Origin: Bacteroidales bacterium
GTDB taxonomy: Bacteria; Bacteroidota; Bacteroidia; Bacteroidales; Bacteroidaceae
Direction: 5' to 3'
Assembly (NCBI GenBank): GCA_004557035.1
Contig: SFFB01000009.1
Span: forward strand, 62,001-126,000
Length of the DNA stretch: 64,000 nucleotides
Shown: piece by piece, positions 36,246 through 44,760 of the stretch
How positions within the stretch are numbered: the first letter of the stretch is position 1
How the letters are laid out: the number at the start of each line of letters is the position of its first letter
The notes under the pieces: generated by a model
Seen by the model: only the letters and a program-made list of their open reading frames with translations
Told to the model about the DNA's origin: nothing
The model's database searches: none
Made by a program: the position numbers and the translations under genes

Positions 36246-36343
36246 CCTTTTTCCCAATCACCCAATCACACGCTTTATAACGATTTCATTTCCAGCTAAA
36301 TGCTGTGACTGAAAGGTGATTGAGAGGTGTTTCGTTCAGTCAC
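36246..36343 (-). repeat. family D element copy 2
   Basis: On the minus strand GTGACTGAA...TTCAGTCAC (36305-36343) is followed 31 bp later by the core (36246-36273) that contains GTGATTGGGTGATTGGGAAA. Order and spacing match copy 1. Confidence 0.8.
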
Positions 36344-36356
36344 GCTCTGGTCACGC

Positions 36357-36373
36357 TGAGACGTTTTGTCTCA
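36357..36373. terminator. small palindrome after the DUF554 gene
   Basis: TGAGAC-GTTTT-GTCTCA is a perfect 6-bp stem 17 bp past the DUF554 stop. There is no strong T-run, so termination is tentative. Confidence 0.4.
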
Positions 36374-36389
36374 ATCGCAAATAATTTCC

Positions 36390-37079
36390 TCAAATCAAGG
36401 CCAAGAGGTCTTTGACGGCAAAAAACAACATCGGCATCAACAAGGCCGGCAAGAGGTTGATGGTCTTACAATCTTTGATGCCCATCACACCCAGACCGGC
36501 GGCGGCAATCAAGACTCCGCCCACCACCGACACCTCACCAATCAATTCTTCAGATATAAAAGCGGCCGAGACATGGGCAATGCCATAGATGCCGCCTTGC
36601 CAAGCAAAAACCGCAATGGCCGTAAGCGCCGTGCCAAAACCATAACTGGAGGCGATGACTATCATCGTAACGAGATTAAGCGTGGCTGCGGTCATCAGAT
36701 AGGTGTTGTCGCCGTAGAGCGCACTCATCACGGGGCCCATCATCGAGAGGGTGCCCACACAACATAGCAGAATACCCGTGGTGATGCCTTCGGCCAGATT
36801 GCTGCCGCCCGAGACACGCGACGTGGCGCGGTCCATGAGTTTGTCGAGTTTGAGCAAGGTGCCGAGCAAACCTCCCAGAGCCAGACAGACAATAAACAGC
36901 ACGGGGTAGTTGCTCTTTTGCATGTGGCTCATAGCCACATTGATACCTAACACCAAGGCGGCAAGTCCCATGGCGGTGTTGAGCACGGTGATGTATTTTT
37001 CGCGTATGCCTTTGCGGGCCAGCGCACCTATGGCACTGCCGGCCACCACTGCGGCGGCGTTGAGGATGATGGCGGTCAT
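36390..37079 (-). CDS. DUF554 family membrane protein, 229 aa
   Basis: About seven hydrophobic helices cover the whole chain (for example ILNAAAVVAGSAIGALA, TVLNTAMGLAALVLGINVA, PVLFIVCLALGGLLGTLL, GITTGILLCCVGTLSMMGPV, LLPALLMPMLFFAV). The pattern of GxxxG helices and the motif GDNTYLMTAATLN fit the DUF554 family of uncharacterised inner-membrane proteins (YdfK-like). Transport is suspected but not shown. It is a single gene flanked by family D and family A repeats. Confidence 0.85.
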   Translation of the reverse strand: MTAIILNAAAVVAGSAIGALARKGIREKYITVLNTAMGLAALVLGINVAMSHMQKSNYPVLFIVCLALGGLLGTLLKLDKLMDRATSRVSGGSNLAEGITTGILLCCVGTLSMMGPVMSALYGDNTYLMTAATLNLVTMIVIASSYGFGTALTAIAVFAWQGGIYGIAHVSAAFISEELIGEVSVVGGVLIAAAGLGVMGIKDCKTINLLPALLMPMLFFAVKDLLALI

Positions 37080-37104
37080 ATAGATTGTTTTATATAGAGT
37101 AAGT

Positions 37105-37455
37105 GACTAAAATACTGAGAGTTTGAACGCGGTCAAGCCAACTTTTATATCTAAGAGTATGTCAGCGGCCAACCAAGCCCTGAAAGGGCGCAACATATTA
37201 GCCCAGGTCGAAGGCCTGGGTATGGTGTATCCACTATAATCCGGCCTGAAAGGTCGGCACAATGAATACAAAATGCCCCAATAGCATATATTATGATTGT
37301 AAGCACAAGGCAGTTTTGGAAGTGCCGACCTTACAGGCCGGAGATTGGAGGTGTACCTCATACCCAGGCCTGACGACCTGGGCTAATATGTGACGCCCTT
37401 TCAGGGCTTTGCTGGTCGCTTACAGTCTCTTTGACGTTTTGTCTCTTTGTCTCCC
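37105..37455. repeat. family A inverted-repeat element, full copy 2, with family C flanks
   Basis: The left arm (about 37175-37260) and right arm (about 37322-37410) surround a 61-bp loop. The mini-hairpins are GCCCTGAAAGGGC, CCCAGGTCGAAGGCCTGGG and CCGGCCTGAAAGGTCGG on the left, with matching forms on the right. CTAAGAGTATGTCAGCGGCC precedes the left arm, and TCTCTTTGACGTTTTGTCTC follows the right arm. It fills the DUF554-TonB receptor gap. Confidence 0.9.
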
Positions 37456-37461
37456 AAATAA

Positions 37462-39861
37462 TCAGAAGTCCACACTGAGTCTCACGTTGAAGAGACGGCC
37501 GGTGAGATAGTTGGGCACGGCATAGCGGGTGTTGGTGATGTCGGTAATCCAATAATACGAACTCACGTTTTTGATGTCCATCAGATTGAGGGCATCAATG
37601 CCGAGCCAGGCGTTGCGGATGTAGCGGTGTATGCCCGAGCGGTAGGGACTGTCGTCGGGTTTGACGAGTCGGTAACTCATACCCAGATCCACGCGCTTGT
37701 AGGCCGGAGCCCTGAAGTTCCATTTTTGTCGGGCTTCGTGGGCCGGTCCGAAGGGAAGACCGTCGGCAAAGGCGGCTTTGAGCGTGACGCGCCAACGGTC
37801 GGTGCCGGGGAAAAAGTCGGTGAAATAAATCGACAGGTTATAGCGCTGGTCGGTGGGGCGTGGTATCCACTCGCCGGCAAACTTTTCTTTCGTCCCCATA
37901 ATAGAGAAGGTGACCCACGAGTCGGCACCGGGCACAAACTCGCCGAAGAGCTTGAAGTCGATTCCTGCGGCATAACCGCTGGTCTCATTACGTCCGCTAT
38001 ACACCACTCTCACGCCGTCTACGGCATAAGGGATGAGGCGCGAGAGGGCTTTGTAGTAGGCCTCGGTGGTGAAGCGGAACGGACGCCCCATCATACGGAA
38101 GGTATAGTCGGCACCCAACACAAAGTGAATGGAGCGCGGCGACTTGATATCAGGATTAAGACGGATTTGGGCCACGCCGTTTTGCATCACGGTGTCACGC
38201 AGTTCTTTATAGAAGGGGGCTTGATAATACACACCGGTGGCGGCACGCAGGGTCCAGTTATCGTTGCCTGCCGGAATGATGCCTAAAGACACGCGGGGCG
38301 ACAAAATGGTTTCGCCGTTCCAGTCCCAATGTGAGAGGCGCAGGCCATAGGTGAGATTAAACAGGGCGGCCGAAGTCTTGAACCTCCAGGCGTCTTGGAC
38401 GAAAAACTCCAGGCGGTTGGTCTCGAGTGTGGCCAACGAGCGCTGGCTGTAGATAAGGCTGAGACGGTCGGGGCTTGTGGGGAGCGAATAACCCATAGAG
38501 TCGCGCATCTCCCATTCGCGTGAGTTTTCTTCCACGTGCTGGCGTTTCCAGTCGAAGCCTGCTTGCAGTGTGTGTCCCGTCAGGCGCGTGCGGAAGGTGA
38601 GACCTACGTCAAACACGCGTGCCTTGAGGCGGTTGCGGGCGTGCTCCATATAAGTACCCACGCCAAGCTCTTGCTGTGACGTGGCTTCTTGAAGCCAATA
38701 TTCTCCTTGAATGTCGTAGGTCTCGCGCTCGTGTGTGGAAAAAGAAGAGAGACGCAGGGCCAGGTAGGTCTGTGGATTGAAATGCCGGGTGATGGTAGCG
38801 GCGCCAAAGAGTGTAGAGAAACGGTCGCTCTCCCATCCGTCAAAATAGACTTTGAAGCGCCGCGGCTCGTAGAGGGTGCCAAAGGCGGTCTCACGCTCTT
38901 GTGGGCGGAAGTTGTAGTGATTGTCGGCGATGTTGGCCAAGACGTCGACACTCCAGCGGCGGTTGGGCGTCCAACTCAAAAAGGCCTGCCAGTCGAGGAA
39001 GTTGGGCGAATATTCTCCTTCGGTATCGGTGGAGCCGAGCAGATGTTTCGTGGTCTTGTAGCGCAGTGAGGTCATGGCGCTGAACTTCTTGTTACCCCAC
39101 CCCACATAGGCGCCGGCTCCGAGCAGTGAGGCCTGTGCCGAAGCTTCAAGTCGCTCGGGGCGTTTATAGGTGATGTCAAGCACAGACGACATCTTGTCGC
39201 CATATCGGGGTTCAAAACCGCCGGTCGAGAAACTGATACTGCCCACCATGTCGGGGTTGATGATGGAGAGGCCTTCTTGTCCACCACTGCGCACAAGCAG
39301 GGGGCGAAACACCTCAATGCCATTGAGATAAACGCAATTTTCGTCAAACGAACCGCCACGGACGTTGTATTGCGACGACAGTTCGTTATGAGTCGACACA
39401 CCGGCCTGGGTGGCGATGATTTCCTCCACGGCATTACCCGAAGCCGACGGGGCCAGCCGGGTTTGGTCGAGGGTGATTTTCTGCATCGTTCCGGTCTGCA
39501 CGCCCTTACCGGTGACAACGGCCTCACCCAGTGCGTTGCTGCCATAGACGGGCATGACGACGTCGAGCCTGATAGAGTCGGCCGGATTGCGCAACACGCG
39601 CCGACGGGTCTCATAGCCAATCATGGAGAAAATTACGGTCACGGTGTCGGCCGAGGTGCAGGTCAGGCTGTATTCGCCTTTGAGGTTGGTCAAGGTATAG
39701 ACGCCCTGCCCCGTCACCCTCACATTGGCCAGTTCGATGGGCTGTCCCGAGTCGTCGCTGACGCGGCCGAAAATGCGGCTACGGTTTTGCGCGGCCAGTG
39801 GTTGCTGGCCCACACCTATATATAATATTAGGAGACCCCAAAAGAGGCAGAGTCGTTTCAC
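37462..39861 (-). CDS. TonB-dependent outer-membrane receptor with N-terminal CarboxypepD-like domain, about 799 aa
   Basis: A GTG at 39861 gives a signal peptide (KRLCLFWGLLILYIGVG, cleavage after PLAAQ). The longer ATG start at 39936 would overlap the upstream gene by 61 bp and hide the signal. Residues about 30-115 form a carboxypeptidase-regulatory-like domain (RIFGRVSDDSGQPIELANVRV). The plug follows (EEIIATQAGVSTHNELSSQYNVRGGSFDENCVYLNGIEVFRP in segments), then a 22-strand-type barrel ending RLFNVRLSVDF. No SusD partner is present, so it is probably not a classical glycan locus. The ligand is unknown. It lies 14 bp after the kinase-RapZ gene. Confidence 0.85.
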   Translation of the reverse strand: MKRLCLFWGLLILYIGVGQQPLAAQNRSRIFGRVSDDSGQPIELANVRVTGQGVYTLTNLKGEYSLTCTSADTVTVIFSMIGYETRRRVLRNPADSIRLDVVMPVYGSNALGEAVVTGKGVQTGTMQKITLDQTRLAPSASGNAVEEIIATQAGVSTHNELSSQYNVRGGSFDENCVYLNGIEVFRPLLVRSGGQEGLSIINPDMVGSISFSTGGFEPRYGDKMSSVLDITYKRPERLEASAQASLLGAGAYVGWGNKKFSAMTSLRYKTTKHLLGSTDTEGEYSPNFLDWQAFLSWTPNRRWSVDVLANIADNHYNFRPQERETAFGTLYEPRRFKVYFDGWESDRFSTLFGAATITRHFNPQTYLALRLSSFSTHERETYDIQGEYWLQEATSQQELGVGTYMEHARNRLKARVFDVGLTFRTRLTGHTLQAGFDWKRQHVEENSREWEMRDSMGYSLPTSPDRLSLIYSQRSLATLETNRLEFFVQDAWRFKTSAALFNLTYGLRLSHWDWNGETILSPRVSLGIIPAGNDNWTLRAATGVYYQAPFYKELRDTVMQNGVAQIRLNPDIKSPRSIHFVLGADYTFRMMGRPFRFTTEAYYKALSRLIPYAVDGVRVVYSGRNETSGYAAGIDFKLFGEFVPGADSWVTFSIMGTKEKFAGEWIPRPTDQRYNLSIYFTDFFPGTDRWRVTLKAAFADGLPFGPAHEARQKWNFRAPAYKRVDLGMSYRLVKPDDSPYRSGIHRYIRNAWLGIDALNLMDIKNVSSYYWITDITNTRYAVPNYLTGRLFNVRLSVDF

Positions 39862-39875
39862 TTGGTGGTTTTCGT

Positions 39876-41390
39876 TTAGTCGAGTGTTTGTGAGATGTTT
39901 TGCTCGCGGTGGCAGAGGCTCACGCAGACGCCCCATTTATCGTGGAGGTAATGGGCCAGATGTTCAGCACAATAGACACTACGATGCTGACCGCCGGTGC
40001 AGCCGAACGAAAACATCAAGTCGGTAAATCCGCGGCGTATGTAGGTGTCGACGTGGTGGTCGGCCAGCGCGTAGACGTGGTCGAGAAACTGCACAATCTC
40101 GCCGTCGTCTTCAAGAAACTTAATGACGGGTTCGTCGAGGCCGGTCAGTGATTTATAGGGGGCGTAGCGACCGGGGTTGTGGGTGGAACGGCAGTCAAAG
40201 ACATAGCCGCCACCGTTGCCCGTGGTGTCTTCGGGAATACCTTTTTTATAACTAAAACTGAACACGCGCACACGCAGTGAGGGTTTCGTTTCGGGCAATC
40301 TGACGGGAGCGGCGGGCTGCGTCTCCACGGGCTTGGCGGTGTGGTCGGTGACGCCACCGCTAAAGCGCGGCATGTCGGCCAGTCGCCAGAGGGTTTCTTC
40401 AAGATAGGGATAGGGTGTGGCCACGCCGTCGAGCAATTGCCGACGGAGGTTCTGGATGGCGGCCGGGATGCTGTCGAGGAAGTATTGCTTGCGCTCGAAA
40501 TAGCCTCTCAATCCGTAGGCGCCAAGCACCTGCATAATGCGGAACAGCACGAAGAGATGGAGGCGCGAGCGGAACTGCTCTTCGTCAAAGCGGCAGAGCG
40601 TGTGGAGTTCGTCGAGATAGTCGGCAATAAGACTTTCGCGCAGGGTCTGCGGATAACGCGCCGAGGCCTGCCATAAGAAGGAGGCGAGGTCGTATTGGAG
40701 AGGCCCCATACGGCCGCCCTGGAAGTCGATGAAATAGGGCCGGCCGTCGGGCATCATGACGTTGCGGGCCTGAAAGTCACGATAAAGGAAGGTGGGCATG
40801 GCCGGCAGGCCGCCGTTGGCCGTGTCGGTTGTCGAGACGAGGTCGTGGGCCATGCGCAAGAGGTCGTCTTCGAAGCGGTTTTCGTCGAAGGCGAGGTCGC
40901 AGGGTCGCAGGAAGCAGTATTTGAAGTAGTTGAAGTCGTACATGGCCGCCCGTTCGTCGAAGGTGCGGGGCGGCAGGAGGCATTCGGGGTCGAGGCCTTT
41001 GGCACCGGTGATTTGCAGGTGGGGTAATAGGCGCAGCGTACGGCTGATGAGTTGCCGCTCGTTGTCGCTGTATTGCCCGCCGACCTCACGACCTTCAGAG
41101 AGCATCTGATAGAGGGAGGTGCGCCCCAAATCAGTTTGCAGATAGGCGGTGGCGTCTGACGAGACGGCCAACACCTCGGGCACGGGCAGACCGTGTGAGG
41201 CAAAATGCCGACTCAGATAAATGAAGCATTGGTTTTCGGCCACGTCGGGACTCACCACGCCTATGACGCTCCGGCCGTCGTCGTCGACAAAACGCACGTA
41301 GTGGCGGTTGCTACCGGCTTTGGGTAAGTTCTCGATGCGTGCGGCAGGCCGACCGAAGTGGCTTTTATATAGAGATTTAAGTTTGTCCAT
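39876..41390 (-). CDS. fusion of APH-type sugar/aminoglycoside kinase fold and RapZ C-terminal domain, 504 aa
   Basis: Residues 1-330 form an aminoglycoside-phosphotransferase-like kinase. The catalytic loop is YRDFQARN (203-210, usual form HxDxxxxN, first His replaced by Tyr) and the metal-binding Asp is in DFQGG (222). This half resembles AmgK-type cell-wall sugar kinases. Residues about 371-490 match the RapZ C-terminal domain (RVRVFSFSYKKG, GGYVFDCRSTHNPG, FSFGCTGGQHRSVYCAE), which in E. coli RapZ binds glucosamine-6-phosphate and regulatory RNA. The E. coli N-terminal P-loop kinase domain is absent. The combination suggests amino-sugar sensing or salvage, which is inference. It sits 20 bp after rsmE. 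Confidence 0.85.
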   Translation of the reverse strand: MDKLKSLYKSHFGRPAARIENLPKAGSNRHYVRFVDDDGRSVIGVVSPDVAENQCFIYLSRHFASHGLPVPEVLAVSSDATAYLQTDLGRTSLYQMLSEGREVGGQYSDNERQLISRTLRLLPHLQITGAKGLDPECLLPPRTFDERAAMYDFNYFKYCFLRPCDLAFDENRFEDDLLRMAHDLVSTTDTANGGLPAMPTFLYRDFQARNVMMPDGRPYFIDFQGGRMGPLQYDLASFLWQASARYPQTLRESLIADYLDELHTLCRFDEEQFRSRLHLFVLFRIMQVLGAYGLRGYFERKQYFLDSIPAAIQNLRRQLLDGVATPYPYLEETLWRLADMPRFSGGVTDHTAKPVETQPAAPVRLPETKPSLRVRVFSFSYKKGIPEDTTGNGGGYVFDCRSTHNPGRYAPYKSLTGLDEPVIKFLEDDGEIVQFLDHVYALADHHVDTYIRRGFTDLMFSFGCTGGQHRSVYCAEHLAHYLHDKWGVCVSLCHREQNISQTLD

Positions 41391-41410
41391 CTGAAGTAAT
41401 CGTGTAAGTC

Positions 41411-42175
41411 TTATCTGTCGGTCGGTGTCTTGGCCATATTCATTTGAATGACGGCCATGAGGGCTGCCGTCTCGGTGCGCAGGCGACTGCTGCCGAGCGA
41501 TATGGGTCGGAAACCGGCTGCTATGGCGGCCTGTACTTCTTCGATGGTGAAGTCGCCTTCGGGTCCTATGGCCACGAGGGTGGGCACGTCGGGCGAGACC
41601 ACTTCGCGCAACTCGGGCAGTTTTGAGGTGCCCACGGGGCGAAGATGGGGCGGCAAATCGGGGCTGTCCATCTGATAGCAGTGTGCGATAAATTTCTGTC
41701 CCTCAAACGGTTGTTGCAAAAATGCGGAGAAAGACGTTAAGGGCGTGATTTCGGGAAGCCAAGCCTTACGGCTTTGCTTGAGGGCCGCCACAGCCACTTT
41801 CTCGAGCCGTTCGGTCTTGACCACACGACGGCCGCAATTTTTACAGGCCAGCAGCGTGAGGCGGTCAAACCCCACCTCGGTCGATTTTTCCACCAACCAT
41901 TCCATGCGTTCCATATGTTTGGTGGGTGCCACGGCTATGTGAATGGGGGCTTGCCACGACGTGGTGGCCGTTCGGCGGCTGTTGATTTGCAGCAAGCAGC
42001 GGTGTGACGAAGCGGTGGTTATGATGCAGTCATAAAAATGGCCATTGCCGTCGGTGGCCAACACTTCGTCGCCTTCTTTCATGCGCAACACGCGCACGGC
42101 ATGGGCGGCCTCGTCTTCGGGCAAACGTTTTTCTTCGGCCACGTAAGGGGCATAAAACAGATGATATTCTTTCAT
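41411..42175 (-). CDS. rsmE: 16S rRNA (uracil-1498-N3)-methyltransferase, 254 aa
   Basis: An N-terminal PUA-like domain (MKEYHLFYAP, HAVRVLRMKEGDEVLATDGNG) is followed by a SPOUT knot domain. The latter has ERMEWLVEKSTEVGFDRLTL, LVAIGPEGDFTIEEVQAA (the SAM-loop GPEGG-like motif) and SLGSSRLRTETAAL (the LRxETA motif) close to the C-terminus. It methylates U1498 in the decoding region of 16S rRNA using SAM. The length is normal. It is preceded by the BFN/UVR gene with a 63-bp gap. Confidence 0.93.
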   Translation of the reverse strand: MKEYHLFYAPYVAEEKRLPEDEAAHAVRVLRMKEGDEVLATDGNGHFYDCIITTASSHRCLLQINSRRTATTSWQAPIHIAVAPTKHMERMEWLVEKSTEVGFDRLTLLACKNCGRRVVKTERLEKVAVAALKQSRKAWLPEITPLTSFSAFLQQPFEGQKFIAHCYQMDSPDLPPHLRPVGTSKLPELREVVSPDVPTLVAIGPEGDFTIEEVQAAIAAGFRPISLGSSRLRTETAALMAVIQMNMAKTPTDR

Positions 42176-42238
42176 GGTAATAGGTGGGAACTTCTGTGTG
42201 GAGTCTGTCGCCGGCTGTGACGATGGCCGGCCGCGTCG

Positions 42239-42850
42239 TCAGTCGCCTTCATTGGCTGTCGCGGTCCGTCGGCGCAATTCATCACGCAAGGCCGAGGCCA
42301 ACTCGAAATTGTCGGCGGCCACGGCCTGATTGATGGCTTCTTGGAGCACGTCTTCGGGCATATTGCGAATGGGCACGGCCACACGGCCGTCTTCTGACTC
42401 ACCGGCCACAAACTGGAGGGCGTCTCCTATGGTGACGTAAAAAGGCACACCGATCTGCAGGCCCAAAGCCATACCTTCGACAAAGGAGCAGGCAATGTAT
42501 TGGGGTTCGTCATCGTCAGCGGCGTCGGCCGGCAACAGAGCCAAACGGGTTTCACTCACGGCCGCTTCACTCTGCGAGAGGCACACATAGGCCAGCCTGT
42601 AGCCCAGCCCCTCTATGATGGTCTGCGAGAGAGCGAGTTGGCTACTTTCGTCGTCTGACATCACGCTTTCGAGCAAGTTGTAGGCCTGGCGGTCAATGAA
42701 AAAAGGCAAGTGGCGGTTTTCTTCCAATATCTTGAAAATGACCATACAAGCCCCATGAAGCGTGGTATTTTTGGTGAGCCCCACGGGGATGATGGGCAGT
42801 AGCGGAAGAAGGCGATTGTCTTTGATTGTGGATTTGGCGTGAATGGACAT
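42239..42850 (-). CDS. BFN (DUF151)-like domain with C-terminal UVR motif, 203 aa
   Basis: The ATG at 42850 (MSIHAKSTIKDNRLLPLLPI) follows a promoter-like region, and the longer frame upstream is rejected. The middle (about 20-150) loosely fits the bifunctional-nuclease fold: LPFFIDRQAYNLLES, LALSQTIIEGLG, FVEGMALGLQIGVPFYV near where the family has SDAIALALR. Residues about 165-195 are a UvrB/UvrC-type coiled motif (QEAINQAVAADNFELASALRDEL). Bacteroidota proteins with this pairing are usually annotated as bifunctional nuclease family. The match is distant and nuclease activity should not be assumed. Confidence 0.6.
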   Translation of the reverse strand: MSIHAKSTIKDNRLLPLLPIIPVGLTKNTTLHGACMVIFKILEENRHLPFFIDRQAYNLLESVMSDDESSQLALSQTIIEGLGYRLAYVCLSQSEAAVSETRLALLPADAADDDEPQYIACSFVEGMALGLQIGVPFYVTIGDALQFVAGESEDGRVAVPIRNMPEDVLQEAINQAVAADNFELASALRDELRRRTATANEGD

Positions 42851-42933
42851 ATTGTTGGGTCGTCGCTTGCTGGTTGGTTGATATCTCCTTCGGGCCTTTT
42901 CGTGATAGGCCAAGATAGGTTCGCTTTATCCTG

Positions 42934-42964
42934 CGAAGATAGCAGAAAAGCGCGAGACACGAAA
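42934..42964 (-). promoter_or_regulatory. promoter of the BFN/UVR-rsmE-kinase/RapZ-TonB gene cluster
   Basis: TTTC (42961-42964), 19 nt and TATCTTCG (42934-42941) on the minus strand are close to consensus and identical in -7 box to the HU/SPOR promoter. The leader would be about 77 nt. Confidence 0.5.
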
Positions 42965-43239
42965 GCGACGGCTACAATTTTTGACTTTTTGACAATTAGG
43001 AGTGATAAATTGAGGGAAAAATGCGTTGGCGAAGGGGCTATAGCTTGGTTGCTCTAATTGGATATACGTTTTGGTAGTGAAAAAATTGCAGAAGAGGACT
43101 ATTAAGCTAAGCCGGATAGACCGGGACGGCCTCACCTTGCCCCAACATTTTTCTCCCTCCCCTACTCGACGCTGCGTGAGGTTTTGTCTTTTGCCCGCCC
43201 TCGGTTTCGGCTTAAATTTGAGGTAGGATAGAAGAAGCA
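42965..43239. other. intergenic region, nothing recognised
   Basis: Between the BFN promoter and family B copy 4. A few T-rich stretches but no ORF or structure that I can support. Confidence 0.4.
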
Positions 43240-43316
43240 GGAGGCCGATGAGGCCTCTTTTTTAGTTTTCAAGGACTTACGGGCATAAGGACAGTTTTTT
43301 CTGCCATAAGGACAGG
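43240..43316 (+). repeat. family B element copy 4
   Basis: The cleanest copy. A GAGGCC-gatga-GGCCTC hairpin with six T (43241-43263) is followed by GGACTTACGGGCATAAGGAC, AGTTTTTTCTGC and CATAAGGACAG. No plus-strand gene ends upstream within 15 kb, so it is not an ordinary gene terminator. Confidence 0.88.
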
Positions 43317-43619
43317 CCGCTACGGGGATACTGAGAGGAAAAAGTGCGCCTATGGCCGACTGATTTTGACCGCCACAACGTCATTGTTATGTGCCTTTCA
43401 GTCGATTTTGGGATATGGAAAAGCATTATAAAAATTATATCTACCTATGGATTAATTACTTACAAGAGCGATGCAGTCGGTTTTCACAAATCGTAAGCGT
43501 TGGATTGATTTTTTAATCCTTTTGTGTCGGGATGTTAAAAAGTCATTGAATAGCGTCACTCTCTATCCGACAAAATGAACAAAGCAGGGACGAAATCCGT
43601 CTATCTCGCCAATTTTGAA
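43317..43619. other. intergenic region upstream of yqgF
   Basis: AT-rich. It contains TTACTTACAAGAGCG, which resembles TTACTTACAAGCGCG at 28081 just before the family D core and may be a decayed family D piece. Nothing else is recognised. Confidence 0.35.
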
Positions 43620-43627
43620 TAACTTTG
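43620..43627 (+). promoter_or_regulatory. -7 box of yqgF, near-leaderless
   Basis: TAACTTTG is followed by 6 nt and the ATG at 43634, so transcription should begin at or next to the start codon. No good -33 TTTG is seen. Confidence 0.5.
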
Positions 43628-43633
43628 CCCGCT

Positions 43634-44044
43634 ATGGGACGAATTTTAGCCATTGACTACGGCCGTCGGCGCACCGGACTGGCGGTGACCGACCCGGCAC
43701 AAATCATTCCCGGCGGACTCACCACGGTGGCCACGGGCGAACTGCTCAAGTTTCTCGACGATTATATCAAGCGCGAGACCGTGGACCGTGTCGTAGTGGG
43801 ATGGCCCACGCAGACCAACGGCGAACCATCTGAAAACCAGCGCCGTGTGGCTGAGTTTGTCCGCGCCTTCGAGCGGCGCCATCCCGGCGTGCCGGTGGTC
43901 AGGCAAGACGAGCGTTTCACCTCGGTCATTGCCCACCGCACTATGATAGACGCCGGACTGAGCCGCAAACGCCGGCAAGACAAGGCGCTGGTCGACGAAA
44001 TCAGTGCCACGCTCATCCTCCAGCAGTATATGGACGGGCGCTAA
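43634..44044 (+). CDS. yqgF: YqgF/RuvX RNase H-fold pre-16S rRNA nuclease, 136 aa
   Basis: The ATG at 43634 gives MGRILAIDYGRRRTGLAVTD, with the catalytic Asp of the RNase H fold (AIDYG). Further motifs are VVGWPTQTNGEPSENQ (about residues 56-71), RQDERFTSV (second acidic residue) and VDEISATLILQ (third). The family processes the 5' end of 16S rRNA and was earlier proposed as a Holliday junction resolvase. The length is normal. Def follows after 61 bp. Confidence 0.92.
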   Translation: MGRILAIDYGRRRTGLAVTDPAQIIPGGLTTVATGELLKFLDDYIKRETVDRVVVGWPTQTNGEPSENQRRVAEFVRAFERRHPGVPVVRQDERFTSVIAHRTMIDAGLSRKRRQDKALVDEISATLILQQYMDGR

Positions 44045-44105
44045 TCCACACGCAGGCGACTCGTCAACGCACCACCTTTTCACGAAAACCAACAAGACAC
44101 CTTTC

Positions 44106-44666
44106 ATGATACTCCCCATCTACACCTACGGCCAGGCCGTTTTGCGCCAGGTGGCCGAAGACATCCCGACCGACTATCCCGGCCTCGACGAACTCATTGA
44201 GAATATGTACGAAACGATGGACCACGCCGAGGGTGTGGGACTGGCCGCTCCTCAAATCGGCTTGCCCATCCGCGTGGTGGTCATCTCGCTCGACGTGCTC
44301 AAGGAAGACTTTCCCGAGTATGCCGGATTTCGCCATGCTTACATCAATGCCCACATCGTCGACGCCGACACCAGCGAGACGGAAGTCATCACCGAGGGCT
44401 GCCTGAGCCTGCCCGGCGTGAGCGAACCCGTACGCCGACCCAAGCGCATCAGAGTGCAGTATCTCGACGAAAAGCTCCAGCCCCACGACGAATGGGTGGA
44501 GGGCTATCTGGCCCGCGTGATGCAACACGAGTTTGACCATCTCGAAGGCCACGTCTTCACCGACCGCATCACGGCTCTGCGCAAACAACTCGTGAGCAAA
44601 AAACTCACCTCGCTGGCCAAAGGCCGCTTCGCCTGCGGCTATAAGGTGAAGCCTGCGCGCCGCTAA
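44106..44666 (+). CDS. def: peptide deformylase, 186 aa
   Basis: The ATG at 44106 begins MILPIYTYGQAVLRQVAEDI. All three motifs are present: GVGLAAPQIG (about 43-52), EGCLSLPGV (about 98-106, metal Cys) and QHEFDHLEG (about 140-148, two metal His and catalytic Glu). It removes the formyl group from nascent proteins. The pairing with yqgF upstream and a TPR protein downstream is consistent with a growth-related cluster. Confidence 0.96.
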   Translation: MILPIYTYGQAVLRQVAEDIPTDYPGLDELIENMYETMDHAEGVGLAAPQIGLPIRVVVISLDVLKEDFPEYAGFRHAYINAHIVDADTSETEVITEGCLSLPGVSEPVRRPKRIRVQYLDEKLQPHDEWVEGYLARVMQHEFDHLEGHVFTDRITALRKQLVSKKLTSLAKGRFACGYKVKPARR

Positions 44667-44760
44667 ACGGTATGGGCACACCGCTCCCACTCGGTCGCAG
44701 CGGCTGTGGCGTTTTTTCTGAAATAATCCTTTTCCCTTCAACACCCGCGCTAAACAGACG

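Noticed and set aside
37107..37361. 84-codon ORF containing MLRPFRA
   Set aside because: It is read through the left arm of family A copy 2. The same MLRPFR string appears wherever an arm is read in that frame, so it is a repeat artefact except in the HU/SPOR gene, where it extends a real domain.
37462..39936. ATG start of the TonB receptor at 39936
   Set aside because: It would overlap the kinase-RapZ gene and put 25 extra residues before an otherwise good signal peptide; the GTG at 39861 fits better.
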